Source: Pseudomonas sp. HOU2
GTDB lineage: Bacteria; Pseudomonadota; Gammaproteobacteria; Pseudomonadales; Pseudomonadaceae
NCBI RefSeq assembly: GCF_040729435.1
Contig: NZ_CP160398.1
Location: 2,418,001-2,482,000 of the forward strand
Length of the DNA stretch: 64,000 bases
Direction: 5' to 3'
Numbering within the stretch: the first letter of the stretch is position 1; every line of letters begins with the position of its first letter. The notes under the pieces are model-generated. The model was not told where the DNA came from. It searched no databases and saw only the letters and a program-made list of their open reading frames with translations. Below, piece by piece: positions 16,895 to 25,380 of this stretch. Position numbers and translations under genes: made by a program.

Positions 16895-17060
16895 GGAGCA
16901 CTCCCGACGCTGTTGATTTAGTTTTGTCATGGGCAGTACGGCCGGCACCGATGATGTGAATTCACGCTGCGGTCTCTGCTGGACTCTGGCGTGAAACATC
17001 GGGCTGGCGAGATCGATGGTGGCCCATGTGCGAGCCGAGGAAAATCAGGAAATTGTTGGC

Positions 17061-17082
17061 AGCAAATGATGAAAAAACTGCT
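17061..17082 (-). promoter_or_regulatory. Candidate operator, AGCA-N14-TGCT, upstream of the ABC operon
   Basis: On the plus strand the half sites AGCA and TGCT bracket 14 bases. Fourteen consecutive bases (ATGAAAAAACTGCT, 17069-17082) recur exactly upstream of the aldehyde dehydrogenase gene; overall 18 of 22 positions agree. The divergent LysR-type regulator is the obvious candidate to bind it. Confidence 0.5.
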
Positions 17083-17166
17083 TAGGGCGCACCGTGAAAG
17101 CGCGGGGTTGGCGGGGATGCTCACGATCGGTGCAAGCCAGGAATTTTCACTGCCTGGAAGAATGCC

Positions 17167-17257
17167 ATCGCTGGCAAGCCAGCTCCCACAGTAATCGCTG
17201 GTGTACCCGGAATTGGTGGACACCACAAAAACCTGTGGGAGCTGGCTTGCCAGCGAT
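17167..17257. repeat. Long inverted repeat, family B (TGGGAGCTGGCTTGCCAGCG)
   Basis: Arms ATCGCTGGCAAGCCAGCTCC and its complement, each itself containing a GGCTTGCC-type palindrome, flank about 43 bases. It lies 15 bases beyond the aldehyde dehydrogenase stop codon. Confidence 0.88.
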
Positions 17258-17272
17258 AGGATCTACGCGGTA

Positions 17273-18763
17273 TCAGCGCAATTGAAACCAGGTGGTTTTC
17301 AGCTGGGTGTATTTGTCGAACGAGTGCAGCGACAGGTCGCGACCGAACCCTGATTGCTTGCCACCACCAAACGGCACGGTCACGTCGAGCGCATCGACGG
17401 TATTCACCGACACCGTGCCGGCCAGCAGCCGCCGCGCCACGCGGTGTGCGCGATGCAGATCATCGGTCCACAGCGACGCCGCCAGCCCGTAGACACTGTC
17501 GTTGGCAAGACGCACGGCCTCGTCTTCATCATCGAATGGCACCACCGCCAGTACCGGGCCGAACACCTCTTCGCGAAACAGCGGCATGTCGGCACTGACG
17601 CCGGTGAAAATCGTCGGTTCGATGAAGTTGTCCGAGCCATTGAAGCGCCGCTGCTGACCACCACACACCAGGGTCGCCCCCGCCTGCTCGGCACTGCGAA
17701 TGGCGCGCAGGATGCTCGCCGTCTGCCGCTGATCGACGATCGCCCCGGCACGGCTTTGCGGGTCGAGCGGATCACCCGGCAGCCAGCGTTCGGCCTGAGC
17801 CTTCAGGCGCTCGACAAACTCATCGTGAATCGAACGCTCGACCAGCAACCGCGAGTTGGCCGAACACACTTCGCCCTGATTGAAGAAGATCCCGAACGCG
17901 GCTTTTTCCGCTGCCAGATCCAGATCCTTGCAATCGGCAAACACCAGATTGGCACTCTTGCCGCCGCACTCCAGCCACACTTGTTTCAGGTTGGATTGCG
18001 CCGAGTACTGCATGAAATATTTGCCGACCTGGGTCGAGCCGGTGAACACCAGGCAATCGACATCCGCGTGCTGGCCCAAGGCTTTGCCGGTCTGTTCACC
18101 CAGCCCCGGCAAGACGTTGAGCACACCCGCCGGCAGTCCTGCTTCCAGCGCCAGCTCGGCCAAACGCAATGCGGAAAACGGTGATTGTTCGGCCGGCTTG
18201 AGGATCACCGAGTTACCCGCCGCCAGCGCAGGCGCGAGCTTCCACGCGGCCATGTCCAACGGAAAATTCCACGGCACCACGGCAGCCACCACGCCCAGTG
18301 CTTCGCGGGTGATGGTCGCCAGCACATTGGCGGCGCCGGGGGCGATCTGGTCGTAGAGTTTGTCGATGCTTTCGGCGTACCAGCGAAACACCCCGGCGGC
18401 GCCCGGCACGTCGATGTTGTAAGCGTCCATCACCGGTTTGCCCATGTTCAGCGAATCGAGCAGGGCCAGTTCTTCGCGATGTTCTATCAGCAGATCGGCC
18501 AGACGCAGCAGCACCTGTTTGCGCTCGGCGGGCGGGCGTTGCGCCCAGGTGCCGGCCTCGAACACTTGTCGCGCGTTGCACACCGCCGCGTCCACATCCG
18601 CCTCGCCACACGCGGCGACATTGGCCAGCAACCGGCCGGTGGCAGGATTGATCGCGGCGAAGGTCTGCCCCGATTGCGCAACGCAATGCTGGCCGTTGAT
18701 CACGGCTTGATCGGGAAACTTCAAGGCAACGGCCTGGCGCTGCCACTCTGCAAGTTCGAACAC
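17273..18763 (-). CDS. NAD(P)-dependent aldehyde dehydrogenase, PuuC-like
   Basis: A 496-residue aldehyde dehydrogenase close in length and motif to PuuC (gamma-glutamyl-gamma-aminobutyraldehyde dehydrogenase). The general base Glu265 is in VWLECGGKSANLVF and the catalytic Cys300 in NQGEVCSANSRLLVE. The cofactor loop FTGSTQVGKYFMQYSA and PWNFPLDMAAWKLAPALAAGNS are intact. No ATG is well placed; GTG 18763 has AAGGAG 8 bases upstream. It oxidises an aldehyde, probably aminoaldehyde-derived, to the acid; the substrate is inferred only from family resemblance. It lies between a divergent LysR regulator and an ABC importer on the same strand, suggesting a catabolic unit for an imported amine or related compound. 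Confidence 0.87.
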   Translation of the reverse strand: MFELAEWQRQAVALKFPDQAVINGQHCVAQSGQTFAAINPATGRLLANVAACGEADVDAAVCNARQVFEAGTWAQRPPAERKQVLLRLADLLIEHREELALLDSLNMGKPVMDAYNIDVPGAAGVFRWYAESIDKLYDQIAPGAANVLATITREALGVVAAVVPWNFPLDMAAWKLAPALAAGNSVILKPAEQSPFSALRLAELALEAGLPAGVLNVLPGLGEQTGKALGQHADVDCLVFTGSTQVGKYFMQYSAQSNLKQVWLECGGKSANLVFADCKDLDLAAEKAAFGIFFNQGEVCSANSRLLVERSIHDEFVERLKAQAERWLPGDPLDPQSRAGAIVDQRQTASILRAIRSAEQAGATLVCGGQQRRFNGSDNFIEPTIFTGVSADMPLFREEVFGPVLAVVPFDDEDEAVRLANDSVYGLAASLWTDDLHRAHRVARRLLAGTVSVNTVDALDVTVPFGGGKQSGFGRDLSLHSFDKYTQLKTTWFQLR

Positions 18764-18841
18764 GAGGAATGCTCCTTGGACGTTATTGTGCAGTCGATGG
18801 TGGCGCAGGCCCGGACGGGCGAAAATTAGTAAAAATGTCTT

Positions 18842-18863
18842 CGCAGACAATGAAAAAACTGCT
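18842..18863 (-). promoter_or_regulatory. Candidate operator, (C/A)GCA-N14-TGCT, in the LysR/ALDH divergent region
   Basis: Second copy of the 22-bp motif found upstream of the ABC operon. It lies 79 bases from the aldehyde dehydrogenase GTG and 123 bases from the LysR start, a usual location for a LysR-type operator controlling both directions. Confidence 0.5.
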
Positions 18864-18985
18864 CAATCGGTTTCCCCAAAACCGCTGTGGATGACTACTG
18901 TTCAAGGACAAAAACATCGTCGCGCAGCGGACGCGGCGGCGCACAAATTGCTTGGAAGTCGAGTCCGCTCGTCCTGAGGTTTGCC

Positions 18986-19900
18986 GTGGCCGCCTACAAT
19001 TTGCGTCAGCTGAAATACTTCATCACCACCGTCGAATGCGGCAGCGTTGCCGAAGCCTCGCGCAAGCTGTACATCGCGCAACCGGCGATCTCTACGGCGA
19101 TCAAAGGTCTGGAAGACAGCTTCGCCGTGCAACTGCTGATCCGCCATCACGCCCAGGGCGTGTCCCTGACGCCGAGCGGCGCACGGTTTTTTCGCAAGGC
19201 GCAGGAGCTGTTGCGCATGGCCCGGGAGTTCGAGCAGAACGCCCTCGCCGACAACGACATCGTCGCCGGGCAGATCGACATCGGCTGCTTCGAAACGGTT
19301 GCGCCGCTGTACCTGCCGCAGTTGATCGCCGGGTTTTCCGCGTTGTATCCAGGAGTGAAAATCCGCATCCGCGACGGCGAGCAGCAGGAACTGGTGCAAG
19401 GCCTGACCTCGGGCACGTTCGATCTGGTCATCCTTTACGAACACGAACTGGATGCCACCATCCAGACCGAACCGCTGATGCCGGCGCAACGGCCGTATGC
19501 GCTGTTACCGGCCGATCATCGCTTTGCCCAGTACAAGCAAGTGTCGCTGCGCGATCTGTGTCTGGAACCGATGATTCTGCTCGACGTGCAGCCGAGCCGA
19601 ACCTACTTCGTCAGCCTGTTCGAAGAACTCGGTCTGACCCCGCGCATCGAGTTCAGCTCGCCGTCGATCGAGATGGTGCGCGGCATGGTCGGCCAGGGGT
19701 TCGGCTTCTCGGTGCTGGTGACGAAGCCGCACTCGGAATGCACCTATGACGGCAAGAAAGTGGTGTGCGTCGACATTGTTGAAGATGTCACCGGTTCGGG
19801 GCTGGTGGCGGCGTGGCTCAAACGTGGGCAACTGACCAAACCGGCGCAGTTGTTCGCCGATTATTGCCGGGAACAACTGACGGGCAAGGCGCGTAGTTAG
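18986..19900 (+). CDS. LysR-family transcriptional regulator
   Basis: A 304-residue LysR-type regulator. The winged HTH covers about residues 3-62 (LRQLKYFITTVECGSVAEAS, then QPAISTAIKGLED), followed by a periplasmic-binding-protein-like effector domain from about residue 90 (GQIDIGCFETVAPLYLPQLI, FDLVILYEHELD). GTG 18986 is chosen since GAGG lies 6 bases upstream and the HTH begins at residue 6. It is divergent from the aldehyde dehydrogenase gene, so it probably controls that gene and perhaps the ABC operon through the shared motif. Effector unknown. Confidence 0.9.
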   Translation: MAAYNLRQLKYFITTVECGSVAEASRKLYIAQPAISTAIKGLEDSFAVQLLIRHHAQGVSLTPSGARFFRKAQELLRMAREFEQNALADNDIVAGQIDIGCFETVAPLYLPQLIAGFSALYPGVKIRIRDGEQQELVQGLTSGTFDLVILYEHELDATIQTEPLMPAQRPYALLPADHRFAQYKQVSLRDLCLEPMILLDVQPSRTYFVSLFEELGLTPRIEFSSPSIEMVRGMVGQGFGFSVLVTKPHSECTYDGKKVVCVDIVEDVTGSGLVAAWLKRGQLTKPAQLFADYCREQLTGKARS

Positions 19901-19901
19901 A

Positions 19902-19985
19902 AGCAAAAGATCGCAGCCTGCGGCAGCTCCTACAGAGGGAGCGCAAAAATCCTGTAGGAGCTGCCGCAGGCTGCGATCTTTTGCT
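19902..19985. repeat. Long inverted repeat, family A (GCTGCCGCAGGCTGCGATC)
   Basis: Arms AGCAAAAGATCGCAGCC... and its complement flank a 24-base spacer. It begins 1 base after the LysR stop and ends 2 bases before the hrpB stop, occupying the whole convergent junction. A/T runs at both edges suit a bidirectional terminator. Confidence 0.9.
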
Positions 19986-19987
19986 CT

Positions 19988-22507
19988 TCAAGTGCCGCGC
20001 GGCTTGGCCCGCGCCGTGGCCTCGGCCACCAACGGATCATCCGGCCAATAATGCTTCGGATATCGCCCCTTCAAATCCTTCTTCACCTCGGCATAGGTGC
20101 TGCGCCAGAAGTTGGCCAGATCCTGCGTCACCTGCACCGGCCGCCGTGCCGGGGACAACAAGTGCAACTTGACCACTTGCCGTCCGCCGGCAATCCGTGG
20201 CGTCTCGGCCAGGCCGAACAATTCCTGCAAACGCACCGCGAGAATCGGCGGAAACTCGCTGTAATCCAGACGAATCGATGACCCCGACGGCACACTGATG
20301 TGATGCGGCGCCAGCTCATCAAGCTTCTGCGGCAACGGCCACGGCAGCAGATTGCGCACGATGCTCGACAGGTCCAGATTGGCGAAATGACTCAGTCGCG
20401 AGACTTTACCCAGGTAAGGCATCAACCATTCTTCCAGGGTTTTGAGCAACGTCGCGTCGCTGACATCCGGCCAATGGCTTTCGGCCTGGGCGTTCAGATC
20501 CAGTTGTCGCAGCAACGCGACACGCGCCTGCCACTGACGCAACTCCGGCGTCCACGGCAGCAACTCCAGCCCCTTGCGCCGCACCAGATTGACCAGCGCC
20601 TGACTGCGCGCCGCTTCGTCGAGACCGGTCAACGGTTCACGGCTGAGGATCAGCTCGCCAACCTTGCGCTGGCGCTCGGCGCGCAACACGCCTTCGCGTT
20701 CGTCCCAGTCCAGTTGATCGACGTTATGCACCTGCTCGGCGAGCACCGAATCGAACAGCGCCGGATCGAAATCCGCCGCCAGGTAAATCCGTTCTTCACG
20801 CTGGCCCTGACGACTGCCGAGATCAGCAATCACAATCCACGGCTCCTTCATCAGGCTGTCGGCTTCGGCGAACAGTGCAGCGCGACCATTGGCCAGACGA
20901 TATTCGGCGCCACCGGCACGCCGCTGTTGGGCGACACGATCCGGGTAAGCCAGCGCCAGCAGCGCACCGAGCCAGCGCGGGTGTTCGGGATCGCTGACCG
21001 GCGCGCTGGCCTTGCCACGCAGGTAACCGCGATATTGCCGCGCCAGTTGCCGGGCGCGCTGCACGCCGCCCTGAGCACCGCGCGATGCGCGTTCCTCGCC
21101 GGAGAGCAGCACCAGGCGGCTGTGCAGATCCGCACCGGCACCGCGCAGGATATCGCGCTCGCCGAGCAGTGCCGCGACGTCACAGGCCATGTTCGCCAGC
21201 CCCAGCGCCTGACCGCGCAGCAACAGATGCGCGATGCGCGGATGCGCCGGCAACTCGGCCATGGCCTGACCGTGCGCGGTCAGCGCCTCGCCTTCGAGTG
21301 CGCCCAGGCGCTGCAACAAGTCCTGCGCCTGTGCATAAGCCGCTGCCGGCGGAACATCGAGCCACACCAGTTCCCCCGGCGTCACGCCCCAGCGTCCGAG
21401 TTGCAGCGCCAGACTCGCCAGATCCGCCGACAGAATTTCCGCACTGCCGTAAGCGGCGAGTTGCTCGTGCTGATCCTGCGACCACAAGCGGTAACACACA
21501 CCCGGCTCCAGTCGCCCCGCCCGGCCCGCACGTTGGGTGGCGCTGGCCCTGGAAATGCGCTGAGTATCGAGACGGGTCATGCCGCTGCCCGGGTCGAAAC
21601 GCGGCACCCGCGCCAGCCCGGCGTCGATCACCACGCGCACGCCGTTGATGGTCAGGCTGGTCTCGGCGATGTTGGTCGCCAGCACCACTTTGCGCTGGCC
21701 GACCGGTGCCGGGTCGATGGCGGCGCGCTGGGCATTCAGGTCGAGTTCACCGTGCAACGGGCAGAGCAATACGTCTTTACGCTCGCCGATGGCATCGCTC
21801 AGCTGCTGATGCACGCGACGGATTTCCGCCTGACCGGGCAAGAACACCAACAGGCTGCCGGTTTCATCGTGCAGGGCTTCGAGGACAGTCTGGGTCACGC
21901 GCTGGTCGATGTACTCGCCGGGCTGGAACGGCCGGCCCCAGCGCATCGTCACCGGGTACATGCGCCCTTCGCTGCGCAGGATCGGCGCGTCATCCAGCAA
22001 CCCGGCCAGCCGCTCGCCTTCCAGCGTGGCGGACATCAGCAGAATCTTCAGCGGCTGTTCAGCTCGAAACAGTTCACGACCGTTCAAACTCAGGGCCAAG
22101 GCCAGATCGGCATCAAGACTGCGTTCGTGAAATTCGTCGAAGATCAGCAGACCGACGCCTTCCAGCGCCGGATCATCCTGCAGACGCCGGGTGAGAATGC
22201 CTTCGGTGACCACTTCGATACGGGTCTTGGGGCCGACCTTGCTGTCGAGGCGGATGCGATAGCCGACGGTTTCACCGACCTTCTCGCCCAGTTCGCTGGC
22301 CAGACGTTCCGCGGCTGCGCGCGCGGCGAGACGCCGTGGTTCGAGCATCAGAATGGTCTGCCCGGCCAGCCACGCTTCATCGAGCAAGGCCAGAGGCACG
22401 CGGGTGGTTTTACCGGCGCCCGGCGGTGCTTCGAGCACGGCTTCGTGGCGTGTCGCCAACGCTTCACGCAGGGCGGGTAAAACTTCATCGATCGGCAAAG
22501 AAATCAT
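19988..22507 (-). CDS. hrpB: ATP-dependent helicase HrpB
   Basis: An 839-residue DEAH-family helicase of the HrpB type. Walker A is APPGAGKTTRVPLALL (about residues 28-43), Walker B/DEAH is IFDEFHERSLDADLAL, motif III is LLMSATLEGERLA, and motif VI is QRAGRAGRLEPGVCYRLW. The C-terminal HrpB-specific region (WLMPYLGKVSRL to YPKHYWPDDPL) is full length. HrpB is an RNA helicase linked to mRNA and ribosome processes and outer-membrane homeostasis in some bacteria; its role here is unproven. ATG 22507 with GGGAG upstream is preferred over ATG 22519. It diverges from the small lipoprotein gene. Confidence 0.93.
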   Translation of the reverse strand: MISLPIDEVLPALREALATRHEAVLEAPPGAGKTTRVPLALLDEAWLAGQTILMLEPRRLAARAAAERLASELGEKVGETVGYRIRLDSKVGPKTRIEVVTEGILTRRLQDDPALEGVGLLIFDEFHERSLDADLALALSLNGRELFRAEQPLKILLMSATLEGERLAGLLDDAPILRSEGRMYPVTMRWGRPFQPGEYIDQRVTQTVLEALHDETGSLLVFLPGQAEIRRVHQQLSDAIGERKDVLLCPLHGELDLNAQRAAIDPAPVGQRKVVLATNIAETSLTINGVRVVIDAGLARVPRFDPGSGMTRLDTQRISRASATQRAGRAGRLEPGVCYRLWSQDQHEQLAAYGSAEILSADLASLALQLGRWGVTPGELVWLDVPPAAAYAQAQDLLQRLGALEGEALTAHGQAMAELPAHPRIAHLLLRGQALGLANMACDVAALLGERDILRGAGADLHSRLVLLSGEERASRGAQGGVQRARQLARQYRGYLRGKASAPVSDPEHPRWLGALLALAYPDRVAQQRRAGGAEYRLANGRAALFAEADSLMKEPWIVIADLGSRQGQREERIYLAADFDPALFDSVLAEQVHNVDQLDWDEREGVLRAERQRKVGELILSREPLTGLDEAARSQALVNLVRRKGLELLPWTPELRQWQARVALLRQLDLNAQAESHWPDVSDATLLKTLEEWLMPYLGKVSRLSHFANLDLSSIVRNLLPWPLPQKLDELAPHHISVPSGSSIRLDYSEFPPILAVRLQELFGLAETPRIAGGRQVVKLHLLSPARRPVQVTQDLANFWRSTYAEVKKDLKGRYPKHYWPDDPLVAEATARAKPRGT

Positions 22508-22616
22508 GCTGGCTCCCAAACAGAGGCGCGAGTATAACGGCGAACTGCCAGGCGTTTGTCAGGGTCTTAACTTCACAAGACGAAGCTTCGTTAATAGATG
22601 ACTCAGGAGATTTTCC

Positions 22617-23036
22617 ATGCGTTTACCTTCTCGCCTGATTGGCGGTGTACTGGTCGCCACCCTGCTCACTCAACTCACGGCCTGCGGCTCGATTTTCTAC
22701 CCCGATCGTCGCGGGCAGATCGATGGCAAGATCGACCCGGCGATTGCCGTGCTCGACGCCGTGGGCCTGCTGTTCTACGTCATTCCCGGGCTGATCGCTT
22801 TCGCGGTCGACTTCACCACTGGCGCGATCTATTTCGAACCGGGCCACACCGCTCAGGTCGATCCGGCCAAACTCAAACAAGCCATCGGCCCGGACGGTCA
22901 GGTCGATAACCTCAAGTTGCAGGCTATTCTCGAAACTGAACTGGGCCGCAACCTGCCGCTGGACGATCCGCGCCTGATCCAGCACAAGGGCAGCACGCAA
23001 CAACTGGCGATGTTTGGCCTGCAACCCGCCGCTTAA
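22617..23036 (+). CDS. Small lipoprotein of unknown function
   Basis: A 139-residue predicted lipoprotein: a hydrophobic signal (LIGGVLVATLLTQ) ends in the lipobox LTAC, so Cys23 would be lipidated. A hydrophobic stretch VGLLFYVIPGLIAFAVDF in the middle, preceded by RGQIDGKIDPAIAVLDA, is the most conserved-looking part; the rest is polar. I recognise it as a hypothetical protein common in Pseudomonas but know no function. AGGAG lies 8 bases before the ATG. It is 9 bases upstream of fieF, so the two are probably one transcript. Confidence 0.8.
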   Translation: MRLPSRLIGGVLVATLLTQLTACGSIFYPDRRGQIDGKIDPAIAVLDAVGLLFYVIPGLIAFAVDFTTGAIYFEPGHTAQVDPAKLKQAIGPDGQVDNLKLQAILETELGRNLPLDDPRLIQHKGSTQQLAMFGLQPAA

Positions 23037-23045
23037 GGAAATCAC

Positions 23046-23954
23046 ATGACCACCAGCCCCGAACACGCCCGCCTGCTGCGGCTGGCAACCCGCGCTTCGG
23101 TGGCGGTGGCCTGCACGCTGATCATCGCCAAGGCCATCGCCTGGTGGCTGAGCGGTTCGGTGAGCATGCTCGCCGGCCTCACCGACTCGGCGCTGGATGG
23201 CGTCACTTCGCTGCTCAACCTGCTGGCGGTGCATTACGCGCTGCGCCCGGCCGATGACGATCACCGTTACGGCCACGGCAAGGCCGAATCGCTGGCGGGC
23301 ATGGCGCAGGCGCTGTTCATCGGTGGCAGTGCGGTGCTGATTGCGTTCCAGGCGTATGAACGCATCAAGCAACCGGAGCCGCTCGGCGCGCCGTGGCTGA
23401 GCATCGGCGTGATCGTGTTCTCGCTGCTGCTGACCGCGGCGTTGCTGACGCTGCAACACCGGGTGATCAAGCAGACCGGCTCCAACGCCGTACGCGCCGA
23501 CTCGCTGCATTACCGTTCGGACATGCTGCTCAACGGCAGCATTCTGATTGCGCTGATTCTCGCCGGCATGGGCTTTCATCAGTTGGACGCATGGTTCGGT
23601 CTGGGGATTGCCGGGTACATTTTGTGGAGCGCGATCCAGATCGCCCGGGAAAGTTTTTCGGTGCTGATGGATGAAGAGCTGCCGACGGACGTCAGTCAGC
23701 ACATGCTCGAACTGGCCTGCGGCGTACCCGGCGTATTGGGCGCGCATGATTTGCGCACGCGGATCTCGGGCAACCACTGGTTTGTGCAGTTGCATCTGGA
23801 ATTGCCGGGCGAACTGACCCTGTCAGTGGCTCACGGCATCAGCGATCAGGCGGCCGATGCGATTCACGCCGCCTACCCGCGAGCCGAGGTGCTGGTGCAC
23901 GCCGACCCGCAGGAAGTGGTCAAGACCGAGCGGGCGCAAACCCGGCTTCAGTAA
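23046..23954 (+). CDS. fieF: Cation diffusion facilitator, FieF/YiiP-like
   Basis: A 302-residue proton-coupled metal exporter (zinc, iron, other divalent cations). Six membrane helices span about residues 12-200. The transport site Asp pair is in TDSALDGVTSLLN, the HxxxD-like partner is in helix 5 (SLHYRSDMLLNGSI), and HRYGHGKAESLAG is the interhelical metal/charge-interlock region. The C-terminal cytoplasmic ferredoxin-like domain includes LGAHDLRTRISGNHWFVQLHLELP with the expected His residues. Length matches E. coli FieF (300). Its last 7 bases overlap the end of the convergent low-complexity gene. Confidence 0.92.
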   Translation: MTTSPEHARLLRLATRASVAVACTLIIAKAIAWWLSGSVSMLAGLTDSALDGVTSLLNLLAVHYALRPADDDHRYGHGKAESLAGMAQALFIGGSAVLIAFQAYERIKQPEPLGAPWLSIGVIVFSLLLTAALLTLQHRVIKQTGSNAVRADSLHYRSDMLLNGSILIALILAGMGFHQLDAWFGLGIAGYILWSAIQIARESFSVLMDEELPTDVSQHMLELACGVPGVLGAHDLRTRISGNHWFVQLHLELPGELTLSVAHGISDQAADAIHAAYPRAEVLVHADPQEVVKTERAQTRLQ

Positions 23955-24988
23955 GACACCTGATAACCGCGACTGCTCAGGCAATTGCCCTGAGCCTGAC
24001 GGTAGGCCTGCACCACTTCAGGCGCCGGTTGATAGGTCGCGGTACGCGGATCGAAACCGCTCTGCTGCACGGCGTATTGGTAGCACTGGTAACCGTCCTG
24101 CTGCACCTGTTCCGGCGACTGACCGTTGGCCGGGTAGGCCTCGACGTCATAGCCCTGGGATTGCGGCTGCGGTGGCGGCGGTTGCTGCACCGGCGGTTCG
24201 ACCACGACGTAATCCTGAGTGGCTTCCTCGTAGGCATAGTAGGAGCCGGCAGCGAGGAACAGCAGCGCACCGCCGATCCACACTTCACGGGCGTAGTCCG
24301 GCAGGTAGTGAGTGCGAATCCCCCGTGGCGGCTGCACGACGATGTAGCGCGGGCCTTGCGGGCGATACCAGTAGCCGCCGGAATAGAAGTAATCCTGGCC
24401 GCGATACGGCACGCGGTATTCGCGATCCGGGAAACGATCGATCACATGCCCCGGGCGGTATTGCGGGCCTGGACCCCAACCGTTGCCATGCCCGTCCGGG
24501 CGACCCGGCCAGCGATTGTCATTGGGCCGGTTGCCGGTTTGCCATTGCTGGTTGTGGTAACTATTCTGCGGCCGCTCGTCGCGGTAGTAACCCTGGCGCG
24601 GTTCCTGAGTCTGGCGCACGGTGTCGGGCCGTGGCTGGATCGGCAGGTTGTTCGACGGTGGCGCCTGATGCACCGGTGCAGGCTGATTGGGCGCGCGGTT
24701 CTGGTTCTGCCACTGGCCGTTGTTGTGCTGCTGGCCGTTGTGTTCGAACTGGCGGCTGTTGTCGCCCCGAATGATTTCGTTGTTCTGCGGCCGCGGCTGA
24801 TTTTGCGGCGGCGGATTGTTCTGCCCGCGGGGCTGATGATCGCCGCCACGACCCTGATTGCCCTGATGCTCACCGCCGTGCCCGTTATTCTCGGGGCCAC
24901 GATTCTGTGGCTCGTCGGCCAGCGCTTGCGCACCGACGCTCACACACAGCAAACCAACACCGGCCAGACGCCAGATGCGCGACTTCAT
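23948..24988 (-). CDS. Exported Asn/Gln/Pro-rich protein (DUF6515-like)
   Basis: A 346-residue protein with a signal peptide (LAGVGLLCVSVGAQALA, cleavage near residue 24). Residues about 25-190 are low-complexity, rich in Asn, Gln, Pro, Gly and His, with many RPQN/NNGQ-type units. The second half is ordered: RFPDREYRVPYRGQDYFYSGGYWYRP, a hydrophobic helix IGGALLFLAAGSYYAYEEA, then PQQPPPPQPQSQGYDVEAYP and a Cys-containing end domain QVQQDGYQCYQYAVQQSGFDP. I recognise it as the Pseudomonas DUF6515 type; no function is known, and the layout suggests an envelope protein with an extended linker. ATG 24988 follows GAGGA. Confidence 0.78.
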   Translation of the reverse strand: MKSRIWRLAGVGLLCVSVGAQALADEPQNRGPENNGHGGEHQGNQGRGGDHQPRGQNNPPPQNQPRPQNNEIIRGDNSRQFEHNGQQHNNGQWQNQNRAPNQPAPVHQAPPSNNLPIQPRPDTVRQTQEPRQGYYRDERPQNSYHNQQWQTGNRPNDNRWPGRPDGHGNGWGPGPQYRPGHVIDRFPDREYRVPYRGQDYFYSGGYWYRPQGPRYIVVQPPRGIRTHYLPDYAREVWIGGALLFLAAGSYYAYEEATQDYVVVEPPVQQPPPPQPQSQGYDVEAYPANGQSPEQVQQDGYQCYQYAVQQSGFDPRTATYQPAPEVVQAYRQAQGNCLSSRGYQVSY

Positions 24989-25121
24989 GCTTTTCCTCAC
25001 TGCGGGTATTAAGAGGGCTTGTAACTAAGACCGGGGATACGCACACCGGGTTCTGCGACAGGTTATCAGTCACGAAACTTATTTATTGAGGAAGGCTGTG
25101 CATCGAGGCACAAAAATCGCA

Positions 25122-25154
25122 GACAAGAAAAAGGGAGACCCGTCGGCCTCCCTT
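25122..25154 (-). terminator. Intrinsic terminator on the minus strand
   Basis: Read on the minus strand, AAGGGAG pairs with CTCCCTT (inner GG/CC pairs too) and is followed by TTTTTCTTGT. This is a good Rho-independent terminator. No annotated minus-strand gene ends here, so it implies an unannotated small transcript from the Lrp-side promoter region. Confidence 0.72.
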
Positions 25155-25198
25155 CAGAGAACTTCGTCCTGGCTCGACGCTTTTGACGTCGGCTCACC

Positions 25199-25369
25199 TC
25201 ACGCCGTCTTCTGGACAGTGTGCAGCTCGGGGGCCGGCACATCCCCGGTGGGGGTGGCGGCCGCGGCGGGCCTGATTGGGCGGGCCGCAGTGGACTGTGT
25301 TACCGAGCAGTGATTCTGGTGATAAGAATAGGCCGCAAGGCGCGACAGAGGATTGCGAAGATTGCTCAA
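25199..25369 (-). CDS. Candidate small ORF of unknown function
   Basis: A minus-strand frame ends at TGA 25199-25201. Its last 45 codons have G or C in most third positions (as real genes here do) and encode a Pro/Ala-rich stretch AARPIRPAAAATPTGDVPAP ending LHTVQKTA. Upstream codons near 25370-25444 lack this bias, so a start near TTG 25369 (56 residues) is my best guess; an ATG at 25444 would overlap the start of the Lrp-type gene. No ribosome site is clear. A terminator follows 45 bases downstream. It could be a small protein, a leader peptide, or chance in an sRNA. Confidence 0.3.
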   Translation of the reverse strand: MSNLRNPLSRLAAYSYHQNHCSVTQSTAARPIRPAAAATPTGDVPAPELHTVQKTA

Positions 25370-25380
25370 ATAAACACTGC

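Larger units (their letters stand above)
16895..17272. other. 378-base gap: ABC operon promoter region and a repeat
   Basis: The half next to the binding-protein gene should hold the operon promoter and 5' leader. It contains the AGCA-N14-TGCT motif at 17061-17082. The other half holds a family B palindrome (17167-17257). I see no coding sequence. Confidence 0.6.

Noticed and set aside
16895..17272. Sigma-54 promoter upstream of the ABC operon
   Set aside because: No GG-N10-GC element with a good -24/-12 match was found on the minus strand.
20300..22480. Long plus-strand frame of over 700 codons opposite hrpB
   Set aside because: It is an antisense shadow of hrpB produced by GC-rich codon bias; it is rich in Gln, Arg and His and shows no family motif.
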